The notes under the pieces are model-generated. The model was not told where the DNA came from. It was given only the letters and a program-made list of their open reading frames with translations, and made no database searches. DNA of 40,973 bases from Isosphaeraceae bacterium (GTDB lineage Bacteria > Planctomycetota > Planctomycetia > Isosphaerales > Isosphaeraceae), in NCBI GenBank assembly GCA_025356475.1, contig JANXSX010000171.1, positions 1 to 40,973 on the forward strand, read 5' to 3'. Below are positions 17,402 through 26,298 of this stretch, in pieces. Numbering within the stretch: position 1 is the first letter of the stretch; the number at the start of each line of letters is the position of its first letter. A program made the position numbers and the translations under genes.

Positions 17402-18691
17402 ATGAGTATTGAAGCAATCACTCGTCGGGATTTGCTTCGGTGGGGGGCATTGGGCCTGGGCTCATCCGTCGTAGCCCCTGCTTTAGCCGTACCTCCACCA
17501 CGCGTGACCGGCAAAGCCGATGCCTGCATTATGCTCTGGCTTGGCGGTGGGGCGTCCCAGGTCGATACATTCGATCCCAAAGGTAGAGGCGACGGTAAGA
17601 AGGAGGCGGGTTGCTACTACGACGCAATTCCTACCGCGATTCAAGACGTGAAGATCTGCGAGCATCTGGAGCGGACTGCAAGCAGACTCGACCGCTGCAT
17701 CCTGGTGCGGAGCTTGTTCCACAACGTCGTCGATGAACATGCCGCCGCCACCAATCTGTTACATACGGGTCGGCCGGTCAGCGGCACGGTGACCTACCCA
17801 TCTCTGGGATCGATCGTCTCCCACGAGCGTGGAGCTGAAGGGCAGGGGGTGCCCGCGTATGTCGTGATCGGCTATCCCAACGTAAGTCGGGGACCGGGCT
17901 TCCTCGGTTCGAAGTATGGATACGTCTACTTGACGGATACCGAGTCAGGCCCATCGGGTCTGACACCTCCACCGGATATCGCAACCAATCGTCGAGCCAG
18001 GCGTGACGTGCTGGTGGAAAGCTTGCGATCGGACTTTGAAGCGAAGAACCCATCGGACACTTCGATTCGCGATTACGCCATTGCCGGGCGTGATGCAGCC
18101 CGGCTTGCTGGTCCTGCGTTCATGTCCGCCTTTGATCTTGGCCGGGAAGCCGCGACGGTCCGAGCCTCTTATGGCGGAGAATTCGGACAGCGGTGCCTGC
18201 TCGCGCGGAGGTTGGTTGAGAGAGGTGTGAGATTTGTCGAAGTTGCCCACAACCTCAACTTCCTCAACGGCACCGGTTGGGATACGCACAATCAAGGTCA
18301 GTTGCGCCAGCATGAGTTGATTCGTGAACTCGATCACGCCCTGTCTGGGCTCATTGATGACCTGGGACGCGTTGGGCGCCTGGACTCGACGTTGATCGTG
18401 GTGGCCACGGAGTTCGGTCGGCCTCCGGAGTTTGACTCCGGCGGCGGTCGCGGACATCAATGGCAGGCTTTCAGTGGCTTACTCGCCGGCGGCGGACTCA
18501 AGACCGGTCAAGTGATCGGTTCTACCGATGAGCACTGCAAGAAGATCGCCGAGCGACCGATTTCCATCCCTGATTTTCACGCCACGATTTATTCGGCGCT
18601 CGGAATTAATCCATCAAAGGACCTCGATGCCGGAGGCAGGCCGGTACCGATCACCGATCATGGGAAGGCGATCGCCGAATTGTTTGTGTGA
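17402..18691 (+). CDS. DUF1501 protein (Tat-exported, sulfatase/alkaline phosphatase-like fold)
   Basis: This 429-aa protein begins with a twin-arginine signal (TRRDLLRWGALGLGSSVVAPAL). The DUF1501 core is evident in the IMLWLGGGASQVDTFDPK, ILVRSLFHNVVDEH, WDTHNQGQLRQHELIRELD and IVVATEFGR segments. The fold is related to alkaline phosphatase/sulfatases, but no activity has been proven for the family. It lies 20 bases after the DUF1549/DUF1553 gene and the pair is a conserved planctomycete unit, probably one periplasmic complex. A usually conserved G-R-T-P after EFGR reads GRPPEFD here, and the H-W motif appears as GRGHQWQAFSGLLAGGG. A two-way terminator follows. Confidence 0.92.
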   Translation: MSIEAITRRDLLRWGALGLGSSVVAPALAVPPPRVTGKADACIMLWLGGGASQVDTFDPKGRGDGKKEAGCYYDAIPTAIQDVKICEHLERTASRLDRCILVRSLFHNVVDEHAAATNLLHTGRPVSGTVTYPSLGSIVSHERGAEGQGVPAYVVIGYPNVSRGPGFLGSKYGYVYLTDTESGPSGLTPPPDIATNRRARRDVLVESLRSDFEAKNPSDTSIRDYAIAGRDAARLAGPAFMSAFDLGREAATVRASYGGEFGQRCLLARRLVERGVRFVEVAHNLNFLNGTGWDTHNQGQLRQHELIRELDHALSGLIDDLGRVGRLDSTLIVVATEFGRPPEFDSGGGRGHQWQAFSGLLAGGGLKTGQVIGSTDEHCKKIAERPISIPDFHATIYSALGINPSKDLDAGGRPVPITDHGKAIAELFV

Positions 18692-18712
18692 GCGGACTGG
18701 AATCAGTCAATG

Positions 18713-18762
18713 ACAAACCCTCGCCCCCCACACTCATAGAGTGTGAAGGTGCGAGGGCTTGT
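18713..18762. terminator. Large hairpin between convergent genes, probable bidirectional terminator
   Basis: Nested stems ACAA/TTGT, CCCTCGC (18718-18724)/GCGAGGG (18751-18757) and CACACT (18729-18734)/AGTGTG (18740-18745) lie in the gap between the DUF1501 stop and the minus-strand SPFH gene stop. The T content on either side is modest. Confidence 0.65.
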
Positions 18763-18777
18763 TGTTGGGAGCCTTGC

Positions 18778-20520
18778 TTATCGAGTGCTGCTGGCTGGAA
18801 TCATCCCGGGGCTTGGCGACTTTGCCGGAATCGTCTCGCTGGCGAGCTTGCCGAGCATCGTCTGCTCAAAGCCCTTCAAGTCGGTCCAGAACGTGCCTGG
18901 CCCGGCATGGAAAAGGGCGATTCGCAGGTCTGTGGGCAAGTTTTCGGCGAAGACGTAGCGGTTGTAGGCGTCGGGGCCGCCGAGAGCCTGGACATACTGA
19001 CGGAACCGGTCGGCCTCAGCCGCATTTTTCAGTTCCGTCGTCTTGGCGGCTGCCTCGCCCATGGCGCGGGTCGTCTGGGCTTCAACGATCGCCGTTTTGG
19101 CGTCGATCTCAGCACGAAGCTTCTCGGTTGTCGCCTCGATCTCCTTGGCTTTCTTCTCACCCTCGGCGGCGACCAGGGCAACGAGCTTGAGGGTATCCGC
19201 CTTGGTTCGACGTTCCTCAAGCACGACCTTTGCTTCGGCTTCGGTCAGGTCAGCCTGAGCTTTGGCGGTGAGTTGTTCCTGGTCACGGGTCAGCTTCAAC
19301 TCGTCGGCGATCTTCGCCTTCTGGATCGGCTCACGGACCTGGTTGGGCACGTAAATATGCCTAGTCAGGCCGAAGAGTAAGGTCAGGTTCTTCTGTTCGA
19401 AGACCTTCTCGAGTTCCTCCGCCGTATCGGTCTGGAACGCCTCGCGAGTGTCACCGACGAGTAAGTCGACCGCGCCCCGCTTCGAGCCATAGAGCCGACA
19501 GATCGAGCCGACCTGGGGAAGAACAACCTTTTGCTCGACATCCTTCAGCGTGCCGAACTGGCGAACGATGTCGGGTGCTTGGTCGGGCAGGATGCCCCAG
19601 ATTGTCGTGTAGTCAAGGTGGATCGGGAAGCCGTCGTTTGAGGGGAATTCAATCCCGGTCCCAGGCTTGTAGATCGGATCCTTCCCCTCAACAGAAGTAA
19701 TCTTGCTCGGTGCCGGAGCGGTTGAAGCCCCAGTCCGGCCCCCTCCACCACGAGAGCCCAGGGTAGTTCCATCCTGCATCCGTGCGGAACCATCGGCGTT
19801 CTTGACCATCTCGACCTGTAAGGTCGTCTCGTTGTACCCCACGCTGATGATGTCAATCTGCTTCTCTTCGGGATTCAAGAAGTAGATTCCTGGCTGCAAG
19901 ACTTCGTCCTGGATGCCTTGTTTCTGCTTGGTCTTGGGGTTGTCGGTCTTGTTTGTGACAACACCCACATAGCCAGGCGCGATCAGCGCGACATCGCCTT
20001 TCCGGTTCTTATTGGGGGTTGCAGCGCTCAAGCAAGCATCCACATCCACGATCTTGACATCGTAGGCATAGTTGTTCATCCGGTATCGACCTGGCGTGAG
20101 CACCCGCCGCCACATCCCGCGATAACCGACTTCATCAGCAAGGAAGGTCCCCGTGGGGAGTGGCAGACCCACCTTCGATACGACGATACCGAGTTTGCCA
20201 GTCTCGATGACCGTGTCTTCGACGATATTGCGCTCGTACTCGAGTGGCGAGTAGAAGTGCCGACCGGGGCCGGGCATCGCTTCAAGAATACCAACCTTGA
20301 TCGGTGCCCCATTGGCATCGAGCGACACGAGAGTCCCTTCGGGTGCCTGCTCGACGTTGCCGAACGGGAATGGACCCTTGTAACGCAGGAGAAGACTTTC
20401 TCCCGGCTTGACGTAAACCCGGCAGAACATCCATTGCCAGATCCCGATATATCCGATGAGGTAGAGCGCAGACAAGACTGCAACTGTGCGAATCAGTGGC
20501 TTCAGCACGCGGGAATTCAC
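18778..20520 (-). CDS. Large SPFH/band-7 domain protein (flotillin/prohibitin-like), downstream partner
   Basis: This 580-aa membrane-anchored protein has one N-terminal hydrophobic helix (about residues 10-32). Two repeats of a beta motif ending in L(T/Q)PG(R/I)Y(R/F)xNx then flank an SPFH-like core. A Gly/Ser/Ala-rich linker (about 255-275) follows, then a band-7 region with DGFPIHLDYTTIWGI. A long Ala/Glu/Lys coiled coil (about residues 415-505) typical of flotillins comes before a short C-terminal domain. The GTG at 20520 overlaps the upstream gene's stop (GTGA), so the two SPFH genes are coupled and probably hetero-oligomerise. SPFH proteins scaffold membrane microdomains or protease complexes; which applies here is unknown. 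Confidence 0.85.
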   Translation of the reverse strand: MNSRVLKPLIRTVAVLSALYLIGYIGIWQWMFCRVYVKPGESLLLRYKGPFPFGNVEQAPEGTLVSLDANGAPIKVGILEAMPGPGRHFYSPLEYERNIVEDTVIETGKLGIVVSKVGLPLPTGTFLADEVGYRGMWRRVLTPGRYRMNNYAYDVKIVDVDACLSAATPNKNRKGDVALIAPGYVGVVTNKTDNPKTKQKQGIQDEVLQPGIYFLNPEEKQIDIISVGYNETTLQVEMVKNADGSARMQDGTTLGSRGGGGRTGASTAPAPSKITSVEGKDPIYKPGTGIEFPSNDGFPIHLDYTTIWGILPDQAPDIVRQFGTLKDVEQKVVLPQVGSICRLYGSKRGAVDLLVGDTREAFQTDTAEELEKVFEQKNLTLLFGLTRHIYVPNQVREPIQKAKIADELKLTRDQEQLTAKAQADLTEAEAKVVLEERRTKADTLKLVALVAAEGEKKAKEIEATTEKLRAEIDAKTAIVEAQTTRAMGEAAAKTTELKNAAEADRFRQYVQALGGPDAYNRYVFAENLPTDLRIALFHAGPGTFWTDLKGFEQTMLGKLASETIPAKSPSPGMIPASSTR

Positions 20521-22163
20521 GGCTTTGGCTCCGTTGTCGTTGGTGTGAACGGGTTGGTTGGCAGCTCATTCGCTTCAGGAGCGGGCGGGACAGTTGCCCG
20601 GGCGGTCCGTGGCGGGTTGAGGTTCGTTCCGGGTTTGACAAATTGGCCGAAGAGGTCCATCAGCGGACCGTCAGAATTCGACATGATTGTCCGGAACGAA
20701 GGAGCAAGCTTGCTGATCAACATATTCTGGGCCATCGCCGAGCCGTCGCCGTCAAAGGCTTTGACTCTGGCAGCCAGTCCCGAGAGACTCGCCTTGTTAT
20801 TGAACGTGATGACCTCAGCATCGGCCTCAGCCTTGGCGACGATCGCGGCGGCCTTGTTCTTTGAGGCGTCGAGGTGCGTCTGGGAGACAGTGTACTTCTG
20901 CTCCGCCAGAGTGACGGCCACCTGCTGATCTTGTTCCGCCCTGGTGGTCAGCTCGACGACGGATTGCTCCGCCTCGACCATCGCCTTTTTCTGCCCGGCG
21001 AGTAAGACTTGAACCTTGAGCTGGGCCTCGGAGAGCTGCTGGAGCTTCTCTTGGTTGTACTGGATGAGCTTCTGTTTGGCGACTTCGCGAGCACGGACGG
21101 GGGTGGCGATCTCTTCGGGTGGCTGAATCGAAGTGACAGCCACAGAAAGAATGTCGATGCCCTGTTTCTTGCAGTTCTCGGTCAAGCTTTTCTCGAAGTT
21201 CCGCTGAAACTGCTCGCGATCTTCACCATTGATAAACTGACCACCCGTGAGCTTCGACCCACCGATCCGGCAGATTGAACGGCTTTCGGGCGTGATGATC
21301 TTGGTGATGACCTCCTTCTCGATATCGTCACCATTATCGTCTTCGTTATAAAGCACGAAGACCTCGGAGGCACGGTCGGGAATCACCCGGAACTCGATCG
21401 CCCCGTCAACGACAACGCTGAAGCCATCCGCCGAGAGGAAGTCCATCTCCACATCGGGTTGACTGAGGTTGAACCGCTGTGACTTGCAATTGACCAAGCT
21501 CACTCGTGTGACGAACGGGTTGAGGTAGTATGTCCCCGGGTCGAGCGTCGTCTTCTGGACTCCGCGCTGACCATCCTTCACCAGAACCACGTTAGGATCG
21601 GTCGGCTCAACGCCTGCGAGTAGGGTCACGACACCTCGGAACCCAGCCGGGATCATTACAGGATCATAAAGTTGGATCTTCTCAGCGTAAGGGTTGTAGG
21701 GGTAACGACCGGGTCGAAGGACTTCTTTAAGGATCCCCTTCTCGCCGACCTCTGCAATCACATGACCGAGCGGGAGATCATCCCCGCTCAGACTGACGCG
21801 AACACCCATCTTGCCGGTGGGCACCAAGAATTGGGGGGAGAACTCCCAGTCCCAATAGTATGGGTTGTAGAAGTAACGCCCTTCCGTCAGAACACCGTTG
21901 TTAGGGCCCCCCGTCTGAACACCCTTGTAGAACCGTCCGCCCTCAGGGAGAGGGGCAAGCTCCATGTCAGGCTTGAGGTCGAGACCCGACCTCCTGATGA
22001 GAACGGCTTGCTGCCCTGTTCCGACTTCGATCTTACAAATGTTGTAAAGGGCGATCACGCCAAGCCCAGCCGCCACAACAGTGACGCCAATCAGCGGGCC
22101 TAGCTTAAGCCTTCTCCGACCGTAGCCATCATCTCTGAGGTAATCGTTCGCTATTGCTGGCAT
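20517..22163 (-). CDS. SPFH/band-7 domain protein (prohibitin-like), upstream partner
   Basis: This 548-aa protein has a short cytoplasmic N-terminus with a GRRR patch, then one transmembrane helix (about residues 22-42). A beta motif like that of its partner follows (EVLRPGRYPYNPYAEKI, then TTLDPGTYYLNPFVT). The band-7 core includes SADGFSVVVDGAIEFRVIPD and PESRSICRIGGSKL. A Gln/Ala/Glu-rich coiled coil follows (about 375-465). The C-terminal tail is Pro/Thr-rich. The ATG at 22163 has a strong AAGGAGGAG site; an in-frame upstream start at 22205 would precede that site. It is the first gene of the pair and is divergent from a lipoprotein gene. Confidence 0.87.
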   Translation of the reverse strand: MPAIANDYLRDDGYGRRRLKLGPLIGVTVVAAGLGVIALYNICKIEVGTGQQAVLIRRSGLDLKPDMELAPLPEGGRFYKGVQTGGPNNGVLTEGRYFYNPYYWDWEFSPQFLVPTGKMGVRVSLSGDDLPLGHVIAEVGEKGILKEVLRPGRYPYNPYAEKIQLYDPVMIPAGFRGVVTLLAGVEPTDPNVVLVKDGQRGVQKTTLDPGTYYLNPFVTRVSLVNCKSQRFNLSQPDVEMDFLSADGFSVVVDGAIEFRVIPDRASEVFVLYNEDDNGDDIEKEVITKIITPESRSICRIGGSKLTGGQFINGEDREQFQRNFEKSLTENCKKQGIDILSVAVTSIQPPEEIATPVRAREVAKQKLIQYNQEKLQQLSEAQLKVQVLLAGQKKAMVEAEQSVVELTTRAEQDQQVAVTLAEQKYTVSQTHLDASKNKAAAIVAKAEADAEVITFNNKASLSGLAARVKAFDGDGSAMAQNMLISKLAPSFRTIMSNSDGPLMDLFGQFVKPGTNLNPPRTARATVPPAPEANELPTNPFTPTTTEPKP

Positions 22164-22479
22164 GAGAGAATCTCCTCCTTCGGAGATCGTCCAAACAAGT
22201 CCCACCGCGTCTCACGATCCACCCGTTGTGGGGGTTCGGCTCGCAATGTCTTGAGTATGCATTCGTTGAGTCCCTTCTCTTATTCTAACACGGCGGACCC
22301 GACTTGAGAGGTTCTGGCGGTTGCATCAACGCAGTCCTTCGGGTCGTTTGGGCGACCTGTGTCGACTAGAAGGACGCCAGAGCCAGAGTCCGAGGTTCAA
22401 AGTGCTGTCGACAGATTGAGGTTGATGCGAGATCTTCTCGCCTCTTCGAGTTCCATTGACAGAGGAAGGAGGCTCTCTG
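22164..22479. other. Divergent intergenic region
   Basis: No gene is supported. The region must hold promoters for the SPFH pair (leftward) and the lipoprotein (rightward). A TAGAAT at 22287-22282 on the minus strand could be a -10 box, but no good -35 was seen. Strong Shine-Dalgarno sequences sit at both ends. Confidence 0.35.
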
Positions 22480-22947
22480 ATGCGGTCAACGACATTTGTC
22501 GCTATGCTGGTCATCGGTTCATTATTGACCGGGTGCAAGACGACACCGATCAATAAGGATCACCTACCCATGACCGAACTCGATCCCCCGAAGGGTGCGA
22601 CCCTCGTCGCCCCTCCTGGGCCCGGGGACATTTCGCGTCGGTTCAAGGCGGATCGGAAGGAAGTGGTTAAGGCGACCTGGCGAGCGATGGATTCCCGGAT
22701 ACCCGACGATTTCGTGATCGATCAGCCGGGTCCACTTGGAATCAAGCAGGATGTCACCGACCGGGTCCGTTCGGTCACGGGCAAGGGCTTCGGCGGTCGA
22801 CCAATGCGGATCGAGCTTCGCCGGGAAGATGGAGAGTGTGTAGCGATCATGCGATCCTCAACACCCCTCTTCGACGAAGTGACCGCCGAGATTATGCTCG
22901 ACAAGATCGAAGAGCAGCTCAAGTTGGGTCCGACAGAACCGAAGTGA
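22480..22947 (+). CDS. Lipoprotein of unknown function, 155 aa
   Basis: The ATG at 22480 has a strong GGAAGGAGG site about seven bases upstream. A hydrophobic signal ends at lipobox LLTGC near residue 19. The mature part, from about residue 50 on, is a compact alpha/beta domain: KADRKEVVKATWRAM, IPDDFVID, GKGFGGRPMRIELRRED, and a C-terminal helix DEVTAEIMLDKIEEQL. The pattern resembles small periplasmic domains such as DUF3568-type lipoproteins, but I do not recognise the family with confidence. It is divergent from the SPFH pair, so a functional link with that pair is possible but not shown. Confidence 0.75.
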   Translation: MRSTTFVAMLVIGSLLTGCKTTPINKDHLPMTELDPPKGATLVAPPGPGDISRRFKADRKEVVKATWRAMDSRIPDDFVIDQPGPLGIKQDVTDRVRSVTGKGFGGRPMRIELRREDGECVAIMRSSTPLFDEVTAEIMLDKIEEQLKLGPTEPK

Positions 22948-22984
22948 CGGACTGACCATGTTGCTGTGAACAAGAGGTCCAGGC

Positions 22985-23022
22985 AAAAAAAATCCCCACC
23001 ACCCGGGAACCGGGGGCGGGGA
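22985..23022 (-). terminator. Intrinsic terminator of the small basic protein gene
   Basis: On the minus strand a GC-rich hairpin is followed by a run of eight T, which is AAAAAAAA at 22985-22992 on the + strand. The arms are TCCCC..CC.CCCGG and CCGGGGG.GGGGA (22993-23006 with 23010-23022), with a GAA loop. It lies 76 bases after the stop at 23099 and could also act on the convergent lipoprotein transcript. Confidence 0.82.
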
Positions 23023-23098
23023 GATGATTCGACTTTCGGACAGAGGGTAGGCCAGTGACCCTCCCAGCGCGTATGTGCGGACGGAGGGGCCGGCTCGC

Positions 23099-23188
23099 TT
23101 ATTTCTTGCGATGTCGGATGCGGCTCCGCATCCTCCTCTTCTTGCGTCCCACTTTGCGGCGACCTTTTCCACGACGGCGGCTGGCCAT
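23099..23188 (-). CDS. 29-residue very basic mini-protein, possibly ribosome-associated
   Basis: The ATG at 23188 has GGGGGAG (5-6 base spacing) upstream, and the TAA is at 23099-23101. The product starts MASRRRGKGRRKVGRKKRR and continues MRSRIRHRKK. Of its 29 residues, 19 are Arg, Lys or His and none is acidic. A clean intrinsic terminator follows. The size and the KKRRMRxxIRHRKK pattern recall the AURKAIP1/COX24 (mS38/bS22-like) mini-proteins that bind rRNA, but the match is by eye only. A nucleic-acid-binding role is inferred from charge. The combination of binding site, start, stop and terminator makes a real gene likely. Confidence 0.72.
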   Translation of the reverse strand: MASRRRGKGRRKVGRKKRRMRSRIRHRKK

Positions 23189-23316
23189 GCGCTCTCCCCC
23201 TTGAACCTCGCCTCAGATCATGACTGCGCAGCGAAAACTGTACGAGTCTTCTCGTGATACAACACGGGAAAGCTTGGAGATTAACCGAATCCCAGTCACA
23301 ACTCAAGACGGGAAAA

Positions 23317-23772
23317 TTAGCTTGAGGGTCCACGCACTCCCCAAACCTGCCGCATCAGACCTACAATCGCGCGCAGATCGAGTGGCTTGGCGAACACAAA
23401 GTCGAGCCCCCACCGGGCATGGTCCTGCTCATCACCCTCGGGGGCGTACCCGGTAATCAGGGCGATCCAGGGTGGAGGTTCCAACCTCCTGGCGTGGTAC
23501 GCTAACTCCAGGCCGTCAAGGTCCGGGAGCCGAAGGTCGGTGAGAAGGAACTGAGGGGGAGGGGACACTTGGAGGGCTTCAAGAGCTTCACTCCCATTTT
23601 CGGCAGTGACGACATCGAAGCCTTCAAGTTCGAGAAAGCGACCAAGTGCTCGACGCCCTGAGTCGTGATCATCGACCACGAGAACACGAGGACGAACCTG
23701 GGTGATTGGCTGACTCCCACGCACAATGGTTCGGCTTGGCATGGATACCGTCGCGGTGGGTGCTCGTTCCAT
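23317..23772 (-). CDS. Single-domain response regulator (receiver only)
   Basis: This 151-aa protein has a 28-residue lead followed by a CheY-like receiver. The acidic pair is in VLVVDDHDSGRR, the phospho-accepting Asp in LLTDLRLPDLDGLEL, the Thr in ALITGYAPEG and the Lys in VFAKPLDL. There is no output domain. The ATG at 23772 has GGGAGGGG upstream. The position of the switch residue before GYA is the usual T. No histidine kinase is adjacent, so its partner is unknown; the hybrid kinase at 36486-39958 is far away. It may act by protein-protein interaction. Confidence 0.9.
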   Translation of the reverse strand: MERAPTATVSMPSRTIVRGSQPITQVRPRVLVVDDHDSGRRALGRFLELEGFDVVTAENGSEALEALQVSPPPQFLLTDLRLPDLDGLELAYHARRLEPPPWIALITGYAPEGDEQDHARWGLDFVFAKPLDLRAIVGLMRQVWGVRGPSS

Positions 23773-23808
23773 GATAGATCCCCTCCCTGCCCCGCCGGCA
23801 TCAGCGGG

Positions 23809-24735
23809 TTAAGTGGTCGGCGGCGTGGCCGACCAAGTCACATCGGAAAGTTTCGCCAGCGCTAACAAAAGCGCGTGCGTCCCCTTACGACCCAAACCCT
23901 GCGCCTGGACTGCTTGATAAAGTTGTTCGGCCAACGCGAGACCGGGCAATGCCAGTCGCATCTTCCGTGCCTCCGCAAGCGCAATCCCCATATCCTTGAT
24001 GAAGTGCTCCACCAAGAATCCCGGCTCAAAGTTGCCGGCAATCATCCGAGGTCCCAGGTTGTTCAAGCTCCACGAGCCTGCTGCACCACTGCCGACCGAT
24101 TGCAACACCGTCGTCGGTTTGAGGCCAGCCTTGTGGGCGTAGAGCAATGCCTCGCAGACGCCAATCATGTTGGTGGCGATCAAGATCTGGTTAACCATCT
24201 TCGTGTGCTGACCTGCCCCAGGCTTCCCTTGGTGGACGATGGTCTTGCCCATGGCCTGAAAGAGCGGATTGAGGGCGGCGACCGGTTCGGCGTCCCCCCC
24301 AATCATGATCGATAATTGCGCGTTGCGAGCGCCAATGTCGCCACCTGAGACCGGGGCATCCACCGAGAAGACCCCTTTCGACTTGGCGAGTTCGTAGATC
24401 TCGACAGCGAGCGCGGGCTCACTCGTGGTCATATCGACCAACAGTGTTCCTGGCTTGGACTTGGAGAGTGTCCCCTCGGAGCCGAGGGTGACCTCACGCA
24501 CATCCTTGGGGAAGCCAACAATTGTGAAGACGACGTCCGAAACCTCCGCCACTGCGGCAGGGGAGTCACCCAAGCTCGCCCCGAGGTCGAGAAGGGGCTT
24601 CGTCTTGTCCTTCGACCTGTTGTAAACGGTCGCTGAGTATCCGGCCTTTATCAGATGACCGCACATCGACGAGCCCATCACGCCCGTCCCGATCCAACCG
24701 ATTCTTGTACGCCCTGGTTCGAAAACGAGTCCCAT
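23809..24735 (-). CDS. NAD(P)-dependent beta-hydroxyacid dehydrogenase (3-hydroxyisobutyrate dehydrogenase family)
   Basis: This 308-aa cytoplasmic oxidoreductase starts with a Rossmann fold ([13 protein letters not shown], residues about 12-24). It then has VDMTTSEP, the substrate-binding [13 protein letters not shown] (about 125-137), the catalytic Lys in GQHTKMVNQ (about 175) and the C-terminal helical region with FxxxHxxKDMGIAL. Family members reduce or oxidise 3-hydroxyisobutyrate, tartronate semialdehyde or succinic semialdehyde; the exact substrate cannot be read from sequence. The start is ATG at 24735 with a weak binding site. It lies 36 bases upstream of the receiver gene on the same strand and might be cotranscribed with it. 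Confidence 0.88.
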   Translation of the reverse strand: MGLVFEPGRTRIGWIGTGVMGSSMCGHLIKAGYSATVYNRSKDKTKPLLDLGASLGDSPAAVAEVSDVVFTIVGFPKDVREVTLGSEGTLSKSKPGTLLVDMTTSEPALAVEIYELAKSKGVFSVDAPVSGGDIGARNAQLSIMIGGDAEPVAALNPLFQAMGKTIVHQGKPGAGQHTKMVNQILIATNMIGVCEALLYAHKAGLKPTTVLQSVGSGAAGSWSLNNLGPRMIAGNFEPGFLVEHFIKDMGIALAEARKMRLALPGLALAEQLYQAVQAQGLGRKGTHALLLALAKLSDVTWSATPPTT

Positions 24736-25085
24736 CGTGTGCCTGCCCCGTGGTGATCGTGCTTAGGTCCATTCATCAGGCTGTTCGCAGCCCAGAGATT
24801 TCGCACATAGATTGTCCGGGGACGCGCAACGGCGTCAAGGGCTTGCATCCCTTAATGATGTGTGCAAGGTACGCTTTGAGTTAAGGATGGGAGAGACTGC
24901 CGCTCTCAGAACGTAGGGAGGGTCAGATCGGGATCGGCTTCTTCACCAGTCTCTCTAGCTTGCTGCGGGCTCCAGGATTTTCTGGGGGTGAGGTTCCGAG
25001 CCATGGTTCGGGTTCTGCGTCCACATCAATACGGAGGTTCAGCTTTCCGATATGAGTCAAGACTTGATGACACAAGTTAGAGAGT
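24736..25085. other. Intergenic region with a possible gene remnant
   Basis: No complete gene is supported. On the minus strand at 24923-25085 an open frame encodes a protein-like tail (NLCHQVLTHIGKLNLRIDV, then EPEPWLGTSP, ending LVKKPIPI). It has no plausible start outside the overlapping esterase gene, so it may be a decayed gene end or chance. Confidence 0.3.
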
Positions 25086-26171
25086 TTATCGGACTGCCGT
25101 CGGCGCGACCGAGACTTCGGTGGCTGGGAGGATATGGCGGGCCAGCCACTGGAATGCGAGGAGATGATTTCTGCTGAAGTAGGGCAGGTTATGCCTCGCA
25201 TTGGGATCGATCTCGGTGTCGACCACGAAGCCCTGTGAGCGGGCGAACCAGACGAACGAGGCAGCCTGGTCGTCGAAGTTGTAGTTGTCCTTACCAGCGA
25301 CATTGACATAAATGGCCGGTCGATAGGGACTTGTCCCGCCCATCGCCACCAGATTGGTTGGGTTGACCTGGGCAATCCGCCAAGGCATCCCGACTGCATC
25401 GTTTCCAAAGACAGGTTCAATATATTTCTTGGCTTTCACACGACGCAATCCAGCATAAAATTTTGCGACGATTTCATCGGGGTCGTAGCTATTTTTCCAT
25501 CGATACGTTGCGGGATCGAATTTCTCCCCGAGGCGGTGGCTACACGTATCGTAGAGCAGGTTGAGCGGTGCGCCGACGACAGCGACCGCTGCAAACTGTT
25601 CCGGGTGCCGAATCGCGATACTTGCAGCGCCAAGTCCCCCTGCCGACGTTCCTAGCAAGGTTGAGGCTTCCCGTTCGGGACGGATCGTGTACCGCGATTT
25701 GACGAAGGGGATCACTTCGAAGACGACATGATCCTCGAATCGCCCCCCAACTCCGTTCAGGAAGAGCGAGTGGGGTGCTCCAAATCGGTTCTCGCCGTTG
25801 ATCATTCCGTCAGGGATCGCCACGATCACGGGGGGAAATAGCCCCGCGACAATCATGGCATCGAGTTCGCGGACCCGGTCCGATCCCACAAAGAAATGCT
25901 CGTCCACTGAGGATAAATGGAGATAAGTGATGATCGGGTAGGCGCGAGTCGGGCAGTAGCCGGGTGGAAGGTAGACATATAAGTCGCGAGGCTGATTGAG
26001 AATCGGGGAATAGATCCGCCGATCCTCCCCGTGGTTGTGCGTGAAGTCGACCACACAGCCGGCGAGCCGTCGATTCACCCGTTCGAGCCGATAATGGTCG
26101 AGGAATTGACCCCGAGCTGGCAAATTCAGCAACGCAACGACGACCAGGGCTAACCCAAGCGATTGACGCAC
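25086..26171 (-). CDS. Secreted alpha/beta-hydrolase, esterase family (enterochelin esterase/esterase D-like)
   Basis: This 361-aa exported hydrolase has a signal peptide (VRQSLGLALVVVALLNLPARG). The esterase fold has LYVYLPPGY, the nucleophile elbow GTSAGGLG, a VNVAGKDNYNF segment and a late His (ARHNLPYF) likely completing the triad. The GTG at 26171 is chosen because a very strong GAGGAGGTG site lies five bases upstream; extending to 26276 would bury the signal peptide. It is a family of D-type esterases acting on feruloyl, siderophore or acyl esters, and the substrate is not known. It lies 127 bases downstream of a small membrane protein gene on the same strand. Confidence 0.87.
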   Translation of the reverse strand: MRQSLGLALVVVALLNLPARGQFLDHYRLERVNRRLAGCVVDFTHNHGEDRRIYSPILNQPRDLYVYLPPGYCPTRAYPIITYLHLSSVDEHFFVGSDRVRELDAMIVAGLFPPVIVAIPDGMINGENRFGAPHSLFLNGVGGRFEDHVVFEVIPFVKSRYTIRPEREASTLLGTSAGGLGAASIAIRHPEQFAAVAVVGAPLNLLYDTCSHRLGEKFDPATYRWKNSYDPDEIVAKFYAGLRRVKAKKYIEPVFGNDAVGMPWRIAQVNPTNLVAMGGTSPYRPAIYVNVAGKDNYNFDDQAASFVWFARSQGFVVDTEIDPNARHNLPYFSRNHLLAFQWLARHILPATEVSVAPTAVR

Positions 26172-26298
26172 CGATCCACCTCCTCGCGGGATGCCGCTGG
26201 ACACGACATATTTTATCGGTCGCGAAGGCGAGGAGCGTGCGTCGCAAATCGAGTTCCAGGCCTGGACCAGGCCCACTCAGACCAGTTGCGCCGATCAT

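Noticed and set aside
19918-20928. 336-codon + strand open frame
   Set aside because: It is antisense to the SPFH pair, crosses the junction between them, and has no family features.
24923-25420. Minus-strand open frame overlapping the esterase 3' end
   Set aside because: Most of it lies in a second frame of the esterase gene. Only the last 50 codons are free, and these have no credible start, so it is noted as a possible remnant only.
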